Shown here in pieces: positions 42,624 through 56,078 of a DNA stretch of 64,000 bases. The position numbers were made by a program, and so were the translations under genes. Numbering within the stretch: the stretch's first letter is position 1; each line of letters opens with the position of its first letter. The stretch is from Glossina fuscipes. Its lineage: Eukaryota > Arthropoda > Insecta > Diptera > Glossinidae. Where the stretch lies: NCBI RefSeq assembly GCF_014805625.2, contig NW_023998415.1, positions 32,765,809-32,829,808 on the forward strand, written 5' to 3'. The notes under the pieces were generated by a model. The model was not told where the DNA came from, did not search any database, and was given only the letters and a program-made list of their open reading frames with translations.

Positions 42624-45600
42624 TATGCCAATCACCAGCAAATATTTAATATTACAGATTTTTATTATTGCGTTACGTATTGTACTGCCTACCTCGAATA
42701 CTTACGCAAGAGTTTTCGGCGTTACCAAGACCGCTTAAGTGTAGAGCTTAACGTCATTAATCAGTAGTCAAGTGTAGAACACGCCAAAGTATTACACATC
42801 GAAATATGTAAATATTTATTTTATGAGATTTTTATGTAAAATATTTACGATGGTAAGATGGAAAGTTTTCAGCCTGACGAACAGTAAACAAAATAAACCG
42901 AACGTTAATTGGCCGCACTAACGCATTTTCAATTTCTTAAGCGTAACCCGCAATGCGGAAACCCTAGATCTATTATTGTGGTTATTATCGTCTCATTGGA
43001 ATTAAGCCAATGGTGTAATAATTCCACCCACGAGTTCGAGCTCCAGTTACCTGATTAGAGCGGAGAACCCCTGCAAGCATGTACATTATACTGCTTAAAA
43101 CATATGATTCCTGTCTTCATTAGCACAAAATAATCTCTTCATCTTGATGCAAATAATTTGCGTTTTCACCGCCAAATATCATTGTAGCTTCTAACAGTAC
43201 TCTAAACTCTTACTAAGAAAGATCTCTCCCTTCCACTCATTCGCCTTTATTACGTAAAGCAGGTGATCGATGCAGAAGAACACTGAAACTATTGAACAAA
43301 GAAAATGAAATTGTCTTTGCGTTTCGTTAATGTTCAAGCAGGCTACCGTCCTCGTCGCCGTATATTGTACTGGAGGCGTTCTTCCGATTTATATAAGCTT
43401 CGCGCCAAGCATCCAGCATTTTCTTTTCAAGATTACTCTCGTGTATTGCATACATTACGCCGTACGATAGTAACCGTTGTATTTCTCAGTCTGTATGTTA
43501 ATGACGATTTAAATTTTTTGTGCTTGTTGTTTTTGTTTTTTGTTTTTAACCCTAGTTATTATTATCATTTCAGTGTATAACATTCTGTGATGATGTTGCA
43601 ATGCCCAGCAAAGATACTTATGGCTCGCAGCCGCCACTCGAATTATTGCGTCAATGGTTGGATCACGGATATTGGTCAGATTTAATAGATACTACAAAAA
43701 TTGAATTAGTCGATATGGTAGGTAAAAAAAAAACACAAAAAAAAAACAAAAAAAAACACAAAAACGAGGAAAACAAATAACACTATGAACTCATGAGGAA
43801 CGTGATGATGTTTGCAAAATCACTACAAAAACACTTAATTTGCATGCACATCAAATTTTTCTGTTGTTAAATAATCCTTTTACATACGATGCTATGCTAT
43901 AGCACGAGTTAATATTTATTTCATATTGAGCAAAAAGTGGATAAGTGCGATAAGTTATATCTTCAGTGAAGCGCGGATATGGAATGGATATTTCGTATAC
44001 ACTACAGATTGGCGGTTAAGTTTAATGGTAAAACTTTTAATCGCTTATTTTCATTTTAAAATTGAACAAGCATTCGACATCGAAACGATGCTAACGTCAC
44101 ATGATAACATTTACTCTTAACAATAAATTCTTGCCCTTCCAATTCTCACAAAATCTCTCAAAAAGTGAGCAAACCTTGAATATAAATCCAAGTTCAGTTA
44201 ACCGTCCTATTAGCATAGCCAAGGTGCAAGGTGGAATTGTATAAAAATGTAATATCTTTCCGATCATGCTGATGCGTTATGTTACCTAGCGTTTACCCTC
44301 TTCCTCTGCTATATTTCATAAACGTCCTATGAATTGCATTTAGTTGCAATCGGAATTTACACCAGTGTCAGTGCCAGATATGATCTCGTAGCCAGATACA
44401 CAGGGTTGATGGCAAAAACAGAAACGAGATATGTAAGCCAGGCCCTTCGTTATTTAATTATGCGTCACGATATAAAATATATATGAAAATTTAAACGGTA
44501 CCGTGTTATGTAAAAACAATTTTCGGCCCTTTTACAGTTTCGTGATTCATTATTATTATGAAATGCATTTTGTATATAGATGACAGACAGTTTTTGAACT
44601 ATTGCAGTTAATTAAAGTGGCCAGGTGAAAAAAAAAAAAAAAAAAAAAATTTATAAACATTCCGAAAAAATGCATATAACGGAAACCATGATGAAGTGTA
44701 ATTGTTCTGGTTTTTTTTTTTTTTTTGCTGCAAATTACGCAAATAGTGAGTAACATACACTTATTGGTAACGCAACAGTTATGCATTTTATGTGCAAACA
44801 GGCCTATAACAAACGTTAGTTAAGAACAAAAAAATTAAATGATGAAAATTCAACACATATTTCTGTCATTGTAATGGCATGTAATTACCTCCGCTTCTTT
44901 TTTCTTCTTTTATATAATCCATTTTCCGTTGCAAGGTATATAACAGAACAAGTTGCATTTCGTTGCACTTAACTGCATTGCTGCTCTCTCGGAATGCTGA
45001 AGACTCCATTAAATATTATGTTATATTATATTCACACAGTGTCTCGTTGAAGCATTTCTTAACTATTTTAAATATTTTTTATAAGTTTATCATCAATGAT
45101 AATGAACCGTACACTTAATATTGTTATACTCTTAAAGCTAAGCATCATCGAAATTCGCCATCACTGTTACAATATCAAGTAAATATCAAAAGTAAATACT
45201 ACTCGCACGTTAGTTTGCATAGTTCATATATTCATATGTTCATTTTCATAATCATTATCATACATCCGCGATAAATGTTCATAGTTATAACTGATAAGTC
45301 AAGACATATGACCTAATAATGTAATGTTCTTCCCGAGCATGAATATGCATTTTTTTTTTTAATAATTTATGTAGCGCAGAGTGAGTTGAAAACTGAACTT
45401 CGCCTATGTGAACTATAATTAACAGCGAAATTTCGCGCAACCGATATCGAGACCTGTGCTGGAAATCATTTTTAAAAATATTATTAAACCTATTTTTTTC
45501 GACGACTTGTATTCTAGTTTAGGTTTATTTGTAGTGGACGCTTTCGTTATCTATTATTTTCTTTTTAACCGCTCTGACTGAACGATTGTAGATGTCCTTG

Positions 45601-48600
45601 TTATCAATACATATATATCGCAAGTCAGCATGTGTGTCGAATAAGTTCGCGCGTGCACATATACGCACACATTTGTTTCCATCTACTGCTTAACGATTTA
45701 AAATTATTTTCATTTTGGAATGTGTAGCGTACGCGTAAACAAACGGAAAATATCCTTAAAAATCTTATGCACTGTTATAGTTTCTCTTAATTGCACAAAA
45801 ACAAAGCATTATAGTGATGCAAGTTCGCCAATTATAAATACCTTACACTACTTTGCTTAATATAATCCCTACCTCAGTTATTTCCGTCAGAAAATGAAAA
45901 AAAAATAAATAAATAAAATAAAGACTTTGCGTTACTTCTTCGCATGGAGCAGACCTATTTATGAAGCATCGCAAAACCTGAACACCCCTGATCCAAATTT
46001 TGGTGAAATTTCGTTGTTTGACGAAAGCTTATTATTACTTATTATGTATTTTCGTAAGCAGTTCCATTTTTTAATAGCATAATTGTGAGAAGGCGCCTGA
46101 CGTTTGACCTATGTTTGTTGAAGCATATCACAGCAAGCTTACATATATGCCAAGTCGATCTTCTAAACAAATTTTCACCATAAAATCCTAAAACTCTGAC
46201 TTTCTTGTCATATGAAAGATTACTTTAGGGACTTAAAAAGGACTTTTATATGAGACGGTGGCCAGAAATAACTTGATTCGATTCTCTGCATTTATTTTGG
46301 ATACCAAAAGTCAGTCAGTGCATCAAGATTCGTCAAAATGTCTCAAAATTTGCGACCTATAGAATACATGGGCGGTCCTCGCACGAACTAGATAACCTCT
46401 TATATCGGCTTAGAAACTGATTCTCGAAATGGATCGATCGGTAGGTATGATAAACCAAGCGTCTATTTTTAGACCGTGCGTGTCTTTTTAATTGATTATA
46501 TCATTTTCCGTATCTGCTTCCGGCATATGCATCTTAAAACTGTTAACAGTTAGAATATCTTGATTATAGTAATTGAAGATGTTATACACTAATGCTTACT
46601 GAAACGTTATTCAAGCTTAAAATTAATTTAATAGAAAGATCTAATTATTAAGAGTAAGTAGAAATGGTTTAACGACTTTACGACTTTACAGTTTGCCTCG
46701 ACGACTTCGACTTAATGACTGATTCTTGTTTCATTGTGTTTCGTTCTCTTTAACTTTTCGCTATCAGCTCTGGACTGTGTACTGCCCTTTCAGGCATCTA
46801 CACACTTTACATTAATATATAGTTGCAAGTATTGATAGATTGATAGTGAAAAAGTTTGGAAAAGTTTAGTATTCTGCTACGTACCTACAGCAAAACATTG
46901 TTACAAAGGAAACATGACAACATGACAAAATCTCGAAAATACAGAAATCTATTAGGAAGTCGAACAAAAAGAAAAAATTGTAAACTTTTAACGACTTTTA
47001 AATACGGACGACGATACGAATCAAAATACATGAGCAAATGTGATATTGAGTAACGGCAATAGATACAACGTAAATTTACGCTATGCAAGACAACATGTTG
47101 TTATGGTCATTGTGTATGAAACAATTAAAAAGAGTTTCAAGCCCCAAGCTCTAGGATTTATATAAAATATCAAAACATTCTTTCTAACTCTTTCCGATTT
47201 AATTTACGGTATTGATCGCAGAAACTTTTGATAAAGACAGACAACTCTCTTGATAATATTTTCAAAGACTAATGCTAAGATAAGCAATAAAACCAGTTAA
47301 TGGACATAAATATATGTTGAATAAAAAACTGCATACGAGGTGCGTTCGAAAAAAAGAGACTTTAAATTTTGTGGGCTACGTAGATACGATTTTCAAATTT
47401 ATTTTTTTTTTTGCGGTATATTTATACCCATTTTCTCAACGTATATGTACGTTGATATTATCATTATCATTATCATTATCAACCCAAGGCACATGTTGAT
47501 GAATACATAAATATATGTATGTATAACATATCTAAAAAAATAAAAGGTCAAGTTTTTCTTTTTGAGTACACCGCGACACTTATCAGTCTCGCCGAATGTT
47601 CATTTCAATCGGGAATGTCCGACATGTGGAAACGTTTCGCCGTCTTTCGACGGAAGCAAAAGTAATTTTCGGGAGGAACAATATTTTCGCTTAAAGACTT
47701 TCAGACTTTCAAAGACACGCTTTCGATCCGCGACCATCTGCAATATATATACGTTGAGTGACAAGTGTCCGTACAATAGTTTTAGTGGAGAAAATTTAAT
47801 TTAATTTAAATGGCGGTTTTTCGCACAGCCAAGCTTATCTCATTGCCGCTCCTCTCCAAAAGCTTGCAAGCACAATTCTGTCCTAAAACGAAAAACTGCC
47901 TCAAAAATTCAGTATCCAACGCTGCATAATAAAAACGTTGCACACGAGCGGTGAATAAGTCATTGAATGCTCACAGTGTGCAATACTCCCTCGAAATTGG
48001 ATCATTATTTCAATCACGGTGGTACATAGACCGCCATACAACCGTAAGGAAGATGACCTTCAACTCCGGTTGATCCATGATTATTGAAATCCATCATTGA
48101 GTGCCTGATGAAAAATCTCCTTCACAAGTTTGCAGCTCAGTTAGCCAATGGTGATCAAATTTCAATTTCAATCGCCGCCAGACATCGGGTGTAATAAAAT
48201 AATATTCGAAATAATGGTGTGTTCGTTGGAATAACGGTGGCATTGTGCAATTGATTAACGTAAGTTTTTATTAATTTTTTTTTTTTTTTCCAAAGAAAAG
48301 CGGGAAAATTAAACCTTTTGGTCCGCAGCACACACCCTTATCGTTCAACGTGCGAATATAAATATAAATGAAAGCAGAAATGTTTTGCATATCAAATGAA
48401 TATTTTCGTTGAAAGCTTATTCACATCTAATTAGGATGTTGAGCAAGACAATGTCCCGTATTTTGTTAACAAATAGGCGTGTTCGTAAGCTTAAATAAAA
48501 CAATTTCGAAGAGGACACGATTTAAGTTTTCCGGCAGCCTGTAAATCCAAATTAGACAATAAAAAGTAAATAAATATTTATGCCTGGAATACGTGTGTCT

Positions 48601-51600
48601 GTTGAGATCTTGACGATCTCAAAGCTTAGACGCGAGTCATAGTTAACATAAACTATCGTCAATTATCGGCACTTAAGATTAAATGTGCGAAAAACGCCAT
48701 CTTGAAAGTCGAGCAGTTTCGCTTCCAATATTTCTGTAAAAAAAATGCCCATTTCCAGGAAAAACAAATCCATCGAATCAATGATTTCAGTCTCCAATCA
48801 GCCACTAAATGTATGTACACATGTATGTATGTATTTATATATGGTACGCGGGCTAGTGTTAAGTCAAGCAAGAGCAAGAGCGAAAATTGTGGGATATTAC
48901 ACAGTTCAAGTACAAAAAGTACAAAGTGCAAATACTTCAAAAATGAGATATAATTACCAGTAATTAAACTCATAAATGTGTATATATATACGTATGTATG
49001 TAAATAAGCATTAATTTGGGAGAAAAGTATTAAGAGATTTTTGTAAACGCAGCCAGCATAGTATATCGAGTAATACTAATGCGCTACACCGGCGCCACTT
49101 TAAAAGTTGGCGTTCCAGTGTAAAATGCTCATGCAGACAATTATGTTAGTGTAAAATTAGTTGGTGTGAAATTTCCGAAAATATTTATTTTACTTAAATA
49201 AATTTTACAGAGGTGAAGGCTGCTCATATATTAGTATGGCAGTCAATTAAGTTAAATAAAAATTAACAAATATATATATATATATATATATTAGAAATAT
49301 TACAAAAAGTTTCTTAAAAAATATTTTTTTGGCGCGATAACGATTCGCTTTTATGTAGCCCATCTAGAAAGGAGGTGTAAAAGACTACTTCTGATATGCT
49401 GTTCGAAAGGCGTGGGTTCTGTTTGAGGAACGGCAAGTCGTGGTATGTGGACATAATCAGAACGAGTGACACGGAACGCTGAGAGAGCCAGGTAGTCCTG
49501 ATAAAAGACTTGATTGGTGAACAAAATTCTTTTATCGCTTTAGAACACTGGCCCTGTATATATCTATTCATAAGCACAATACAACTCTTACTAAGCCGAT
49601 GCTGAAGAGCATCAAAAGTTTTGGGTACACCCTTATCGCACATGAGCCCATGTAAGATCCGCACTGTACGTGAGAAGAGCGTCCAGGCGCCCACCCACAC
49701 ACAAGAATTGTATTCTTATGTACTACCGCGAATGTCAGTTGAAACGTAATACTTTTTATAGCGCTTTAAACAACTTACTCTTGTTGGCATGTTTCGACAC
49801 TTGAAACGCATGTCTTGTCCAACAGATGTCATTTTGTATTTTTGTGACCACAATGCCACCGTTTTTTCTACATTGACACCGCCAAAGCAGAATGTTTTTG
49901 TTTCCCAATTCTTCCTGCGCGTAAAGAGGCAATCTTGGACTTTGGTGGCGTTAAGGTATTGCTTATATGTCTGACCCCATGCCAATAATTTTATGAGGGC
50001 TCTATTAAGTGTGTCTCTCGTCCCGCGTGCGTACGTTTATTGTGTAGATCGGTATTGCATGGCCACCTGTCGAGAGAAGAGTGAGAAAGAGTAGCACAAA
50101 GTGCTGTCATCGGCAAGCGTGTATATAGGGCTTTCTGTTACGCCAATCAGGTCTTTAATCCGAACTATCCGAAAGATAGTAGACGAAAGAACAAGAACAA
50201 TATACAGCCATACACTTTTCTTTTACATGTAGGAAGCTGATGGCTCGCAAGCTAGTGCATGTAGGCCTAATCGGTAACACGGCCTTGGTAATCGGGATTC
50301 TGACCTATTCGGCTACCAAAACAAACCTCAGGGGTGTCTACAAACCAGAAATATTCACTTTCGTAAACTTCCATTAGGCTTTAATGGAACTATAAAAGGG
50401 CTTCATACTACACGCTTGATATTTTTTTGCGAAAGCCAATCACATTTATAGTGCGTACCGTACAATTTGGTTCGCTAATATATGCTTTAAAAAGCCAAAT
50501 TACTAGCGCAATGAGAAAAAACGAAAAGATAACGGTAAATTTAAAGGCGAATACTATGGAATAAAATAGTTTTTGCTTACATCAGCTCCAATCCTATTTA
50601 CACGTTCACGGCTATATGTAATACATGCTTTGCAGTGCATAGTAAGAAATAATTTTGTAAAAAATTTCTCTTTTGATTTTTTTTTCACTAGAGTCATTAA
50701 GTATTAAGAAAATTCATAAATTAATTATAAACTGATTTAACTTATCACAGAATATTGGGCACATTTGTACAATATATGTATTTACATGTATGTATGGTAC
50801 TACATAGATTAAAGTTGAGTCATTCGTTTACTTGAAAATGAATGAAGAAATGTTTCTCGTGTCTCAAGGACACGAATCCATATACATATGATTATTATTT
50901 ATATTATTTTTATTTTCGATTTATTTCTTCTTCTTGTATCGTGAATATTTAGAGTTTTATGGGTGCAATGGGTATACCGGGCGGCAGTAATTTCATATTC
51001 CCACGTTTGTATCATCATACCTTTGTGGTGGCAGTTGATTCATTCGAGGATTCAACTATAATCAAAATATTTACTACTATCGGTGATTGGCATTTTGCCA
51101 AAGGCTACGCTGAGAAGGTGGCATTGCTATCACGGGTATGTACAACAACAATAGGCAATCATATTCACACGCGCGAACAAATGGATACATTTTACCTCCA
51201 CAGATATAAAGGCAATTCATTGAACAGACAAATAGGCGTTGCGTTATATATATGTAAATATATATAAAACGTATATTAAATTTATATAAAACATTTGTAT
51301 ATATATTCGCATACGTTTGTGTGTGTCTGTGTGTCTGCGTGTCTGTGTTTTTGTGTGTATGTATGTGTATGTGTGTGTGTGTATTTAGTAGTTTGTCCAT
51401 ATAATTTTACATAAATGACAAACTCGGTTACAGTTACAATCAGCATCGCCTCTAAGTAATCGTGTCACATACAATCATGCAAATGCACACCAACATACGT
51501 ATACACTTGCACTCAAATAAGCATAAACGTATACACTGATAAAATTAAAATTGTGCATTTTATAACTCAATTTAAATTGTCAAGTATAGGCATCATTGTG

Positions 51601-52448
51601 CATTTGTTACATGGAGACGGTATTGTTATCATTCTGCCACATACTCACCACCACATCAGCTATCCTTTTCAGCCGTTGATTACACTTTCTAAAATAAAAA
51701 AAAAATGAAAAATCAAAATAAATAAAAAAAAATAAAAAAAAAACAGAGAACAAACCGAGAAAAAGAACAAAGAACAGAAATGAATGAATTTATCTCTTGG
51801 TTTTTATTGCCTCTCTTCCTATCTTTTTTTCTATTTTTCTTTTTTTGTTTTTATTTTCTTGATGCCTGTTTTTTTTTTTTTTTTTTCTTCTTCTTCTTCT
51901 ACTTTACCTTGTCTCTTGTGTTTCAGGGTTTGGCTGAAGCCATGGTCAGTGTTTATCGTTCGTCTATGAGCGTATTCCTGCCAACTCCGGCTAAATCGCA
52001 TTATACGTTTTCGCTACGTGACATTACTCGTGTTTTTCAGGGCATTGTTATGGTGCCACCGAAACGTTTAAACGATCCAGAAAAATTAGGCCGTCTCTGG
52101 GCCCATGAAATATATCGTGTTTTTTACGACCGGTATGTATGTGCAATATATATTTTCATAGATATAAGGCAGAATGCTTACAAACACATATATATTTACA
52201 TATGTATATATACACACATGTTTGCATATAAATGTACAAATAAACATTCATATATTTCTACATATATCATACATACGCAAGTATACAAGTATATACGCGA
52301 GTGTGTGTGATAACAATTTTTATATGTGTATATGTCTACAGTCAATGAAAAACAGACAATAGGTAGTTTTATGCTTCCAGATTATTTATGTGTGTACATA
52401 TGTATATATGCTTCGATGTATTTGTGTGTGTGTGTGCGGGCGTATATA

Positions 52449-52497
<49 letters not shown>

Positions 52498-55400
52498 GTG
52501 CATGTAGGGATATATATAGATATGTACATGCATTTATGTATCCACGAGCAGCTTTGTGTATTTTATCCAATGAATTGTTATTTTTTATGGTTACATTTAA
52601 TATCATCGTTCTTATTGCTCTTAGTGCTACGGCTATATGGGTAGTTGCTGCTGTTGTTGTTAACTGGCAGATAAAGGGTATTATTATATTATTATTATTA
52701 TTTTTTTGCCCGCCCGGTTTTAATTGTTGTTACATAATTGAGGTATTAAAATCTCGTAAAAGGCAAAAACAGGCACCGTTACCGATAACTATTTGAATTA
52801 TTCGGTTTTTATGTGTATTTCATTATTTTGTGCTCTCCACATACTATGCATATACTGTTCAGGTTCATAGTTCAAGTAAAGCGAGAAAAAAATTATACCC
52901 GTAAAGATCAGAGACAACACAAAAGCTTTTAATTTTACATATGTACGCGTGCGATTATTTGTGGTCGCGATGTCTGGTATTTAATAGTAGCATAAATAAA
53001 GAATCATTAAAAGAAATAAAAAAAAAAAAAACAAAAAAAAAGAAGTGATCTTTAAATATTTAGTAAATAATCAACTACACTTAAATGTTACAAAACTAAA
53101 TTGAAAAAAATTGCCGAAACAACGATTAGATTAGTTAAGGAAAGGTCATCATGCATTTAGTCAAGCAGGGGATATGTCTAGGAAATCCACGGACGTGCGC
53201 TCGCATATATACATGCATGTCCGTATACATATATATATTCATGTGCATATATATTTATTTAACACAATTTAATGTCCATGTCGTACGGTAAATACACTGC
53301 TTACACATCTGATTTGTTTGAATTGATTATTGTGAGGAGTATCGAAATAACAAAAAATAACAAAAAAGTTTGTAGCGTTCCTTTACCCAACCGCATCATC
53401 ATCATATTTTAAGCGAATATTATCAATGCCAATATATAACATTTTGGTTAATAGCTCTTTCCCCATCTCTATGTCATCATTATAGGACTTCCGGGATGTT
53501 TGAGTCGAAAAGTCAATGGTTAAACGATTTTCATAGGTCTCTTTACAAATCAACCACCATGCACCATTAAGAGAGATGTATATAGAGAACAAAAGAAATG
53601 ATAACCAGACGAAGCAAGCGCCGGCCTACATTATGGATGCAACTTTTCATCCAAACTGCCATAATTTTTACCAAGTCTAGGTGCAACCAGGTGCTCCGTC
53701 GTGAGGCATCTCTGCGAGAGACTACGTGCCAAAATCATTTTTCATACACGCTACACGCAAGCGTTCGGATCATCTTTTGCTTATCATATTTTTCGAAAAA
53801 TTTATCCAAATATGATATACACAATAGCGACAATGATTTCTCGTGATTCTCTCTCTCTCTAATCTTTTTTTTTTTTTTTTGGAATGGAATGCGCTGACGA
53901 ACTACAACAGCCGACATCTGAAGATGTTCAACTTATTCGGAATCGGGTTATTTACCTTCATCGATCCTATTTCGACATTTTAGCCGACTTGTCTTGACCA
54001 CTTGAGATGTTATCTCATTCATAATATTAACCATAGAAGAATGTATTCAGCACATTTTGTTATGGTCACCAAGGAGAGAATACGATTGTGCCTTATTAAT
54101 ATATCTGTAAGGCGCCGAAGTTTACATTAAATTTCACTACTGAACACAATTCTTCTTCCTAATCAGGGGAATCGTACGATTTTTGTCGCATAAATTTATG
54201 TTTGCATATATAAAGCAATTTAAATATAAATAGTTTGTAAAATATCTACATAAAATAATATATGCTTGCCCATAAAGTCATTTGTCTTGAGAATTTTGTA
54301 TTTGGAATTCTGTTTTCTGCAAGATATGAAATTGACCTGATCGATCCGCCAGACGGCATAAATAAAATTCTCAATTTTTCTTTTCCAATCGAGAAGCAGT
54401 ACTTTAGTACTAAGTTTGCAAGTCATGTCGCTATGAGGATTCCATGCTTTCGCTTTTATAAAAGAGAAATTGGGAGCGAGCAACTCGAATGTCTCGAGTT
54501 AGAAACTTCTTGTCGTTTCTTTTATCAATTAATTAATATTGAAAATATTTTAATTTTTTTTAGGTTAATTGATGAAAAGGATCGTGACCAATTACTTGAA
54601 ATGGTTACGTACGCTTGTAAAACGAGTTTACGTTTTTCATTAGAACAGGCTTTCCAGGAGCGTATGGAAAATCCTGGTGGAAAAGTGACCGCCATGGATT
54701 TACGTAATTTATTTTTTGGTAATTACATTGATCCTGACGCTGAACCGAAAATTTACGATGAAGTGATGAGTTACAATAAATTGGAGAAATTAATGCATTA
54801 CTATTTAAAGGATTACAATGCATTCTCGAATTCTCCAATGGATTTAGTATTATTTCGTTTCGCTATCGAGCACATATCACGGTAAGCGCAATTTTGACAT
54901 GACATTTGTAATTAAATATGAGCATAACACAATGTCGATTAGCGTTTCACGTGTATTACAAATGCCACGAGGTAATGTATTAATGGTCGGTATGGGCGGT
55001 TCAGGGCGTCGCAGTTCTTGTCGCCTAGCTGCCCACATAGCTGATTGCCGTTTATGGACCGTACAAGTAACGAAAACCTATACAACGCAAGATTGGCGTG
55101 ACGACCTAAAGAAAATCTTACTCTCAGCCGGTTTTAACTTAAATCATACAGTTTTCTTGTTTTCCGATTCCCAAGTAAGTCAAAATAGTTCACATAAATT
55201 AATACCCATATCAGTACATCATTGATAGTTAATAACAATCATAATAATGATATAATAAAAATAAAATATGAATAAATACTAATATAAAATAATAAGATTA
55301 AATAATGATAATTATATTAAATAAGTACGAGGTTAACAATTGCCAGAAACACTATTTAAATTTTGATTTCGATTTTGCTACCATCACTGCAGGAATATTA

Positions 55401-56047
55401 AATGTGTCATATATTGTTGTCGAAATGCCTAAAAGTATATATTGGGAAATCGGCGAAGCTAGAATCGGTATTTCTTCTTTTTTTTTTTTTTGTTTTTTTG
55501 TGAATAGGTTGCTTTCTTATAGGAATAACTCTCTTCTATTAGCAAGTTACAGCTCTCTTTCTCTCTCTTGCTCAAAACACATCATCGCCATCCAGTTTTA
55601 AATTCGAAACGCAAAACCAATAATTTCTTCATTTTTTATCAAATTGTAGGCACTTTAGTGCAGAGATGCTCGTGTAAAATTCGTAAATCAACGAAATCGC
55701 ACCCATCGCCATTAAGGTGAAAATACATATAAATGTAAAGAGTTTTAAGTTCGACAAATGACCTGTTTTTTAATTACCTAAAAGTGGTGGCGACTCGAAC
55801 AAAAATTCAATTTAGACTATGCACGAAATGCATACGAAGCGACGTTTCACAAAAAAAAAAAAAAAAAAAAACATGTTAGGATATCAAATTTAAAAACGAT
55901 GACTTTTAGTTTGAAGTTCTAGCACATTGACAGCCGTCAGATATATAAAACGACAAACGGTCAGATATATTTAGATTTAGAGAATTATTTTGAATGAATT
56001 ATTTTAAAATAGTAATCGAATTATTAGAACAATACGTAATAATTCTA

Positions 56048-56078
<31 letters not shown>

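Larger units (their letters stand above)
43718..50952 (+). other. Intron 32 (about 7.2 kb)
   Basis: Contains A/T runs (43729-43765, 44630-44649, 44712-44726), a repeat copy near 46280-46380, a mariner-like end at 47334-47360, an ATTATC repeat at 47457-47480, a TA tract at 49268-49290 and a possible LINE remnant on the - strand (49290-49985). The protein is continuous across it (LVDM-SFMGAMG). Confidence 0.75.

Noticed and set aside
52326..52796. 156-codon frame rich in Tyr, Ile, Val and Cys
   Set aside because: Produced by TA/TG microsatellite DNA; no real protein composition.
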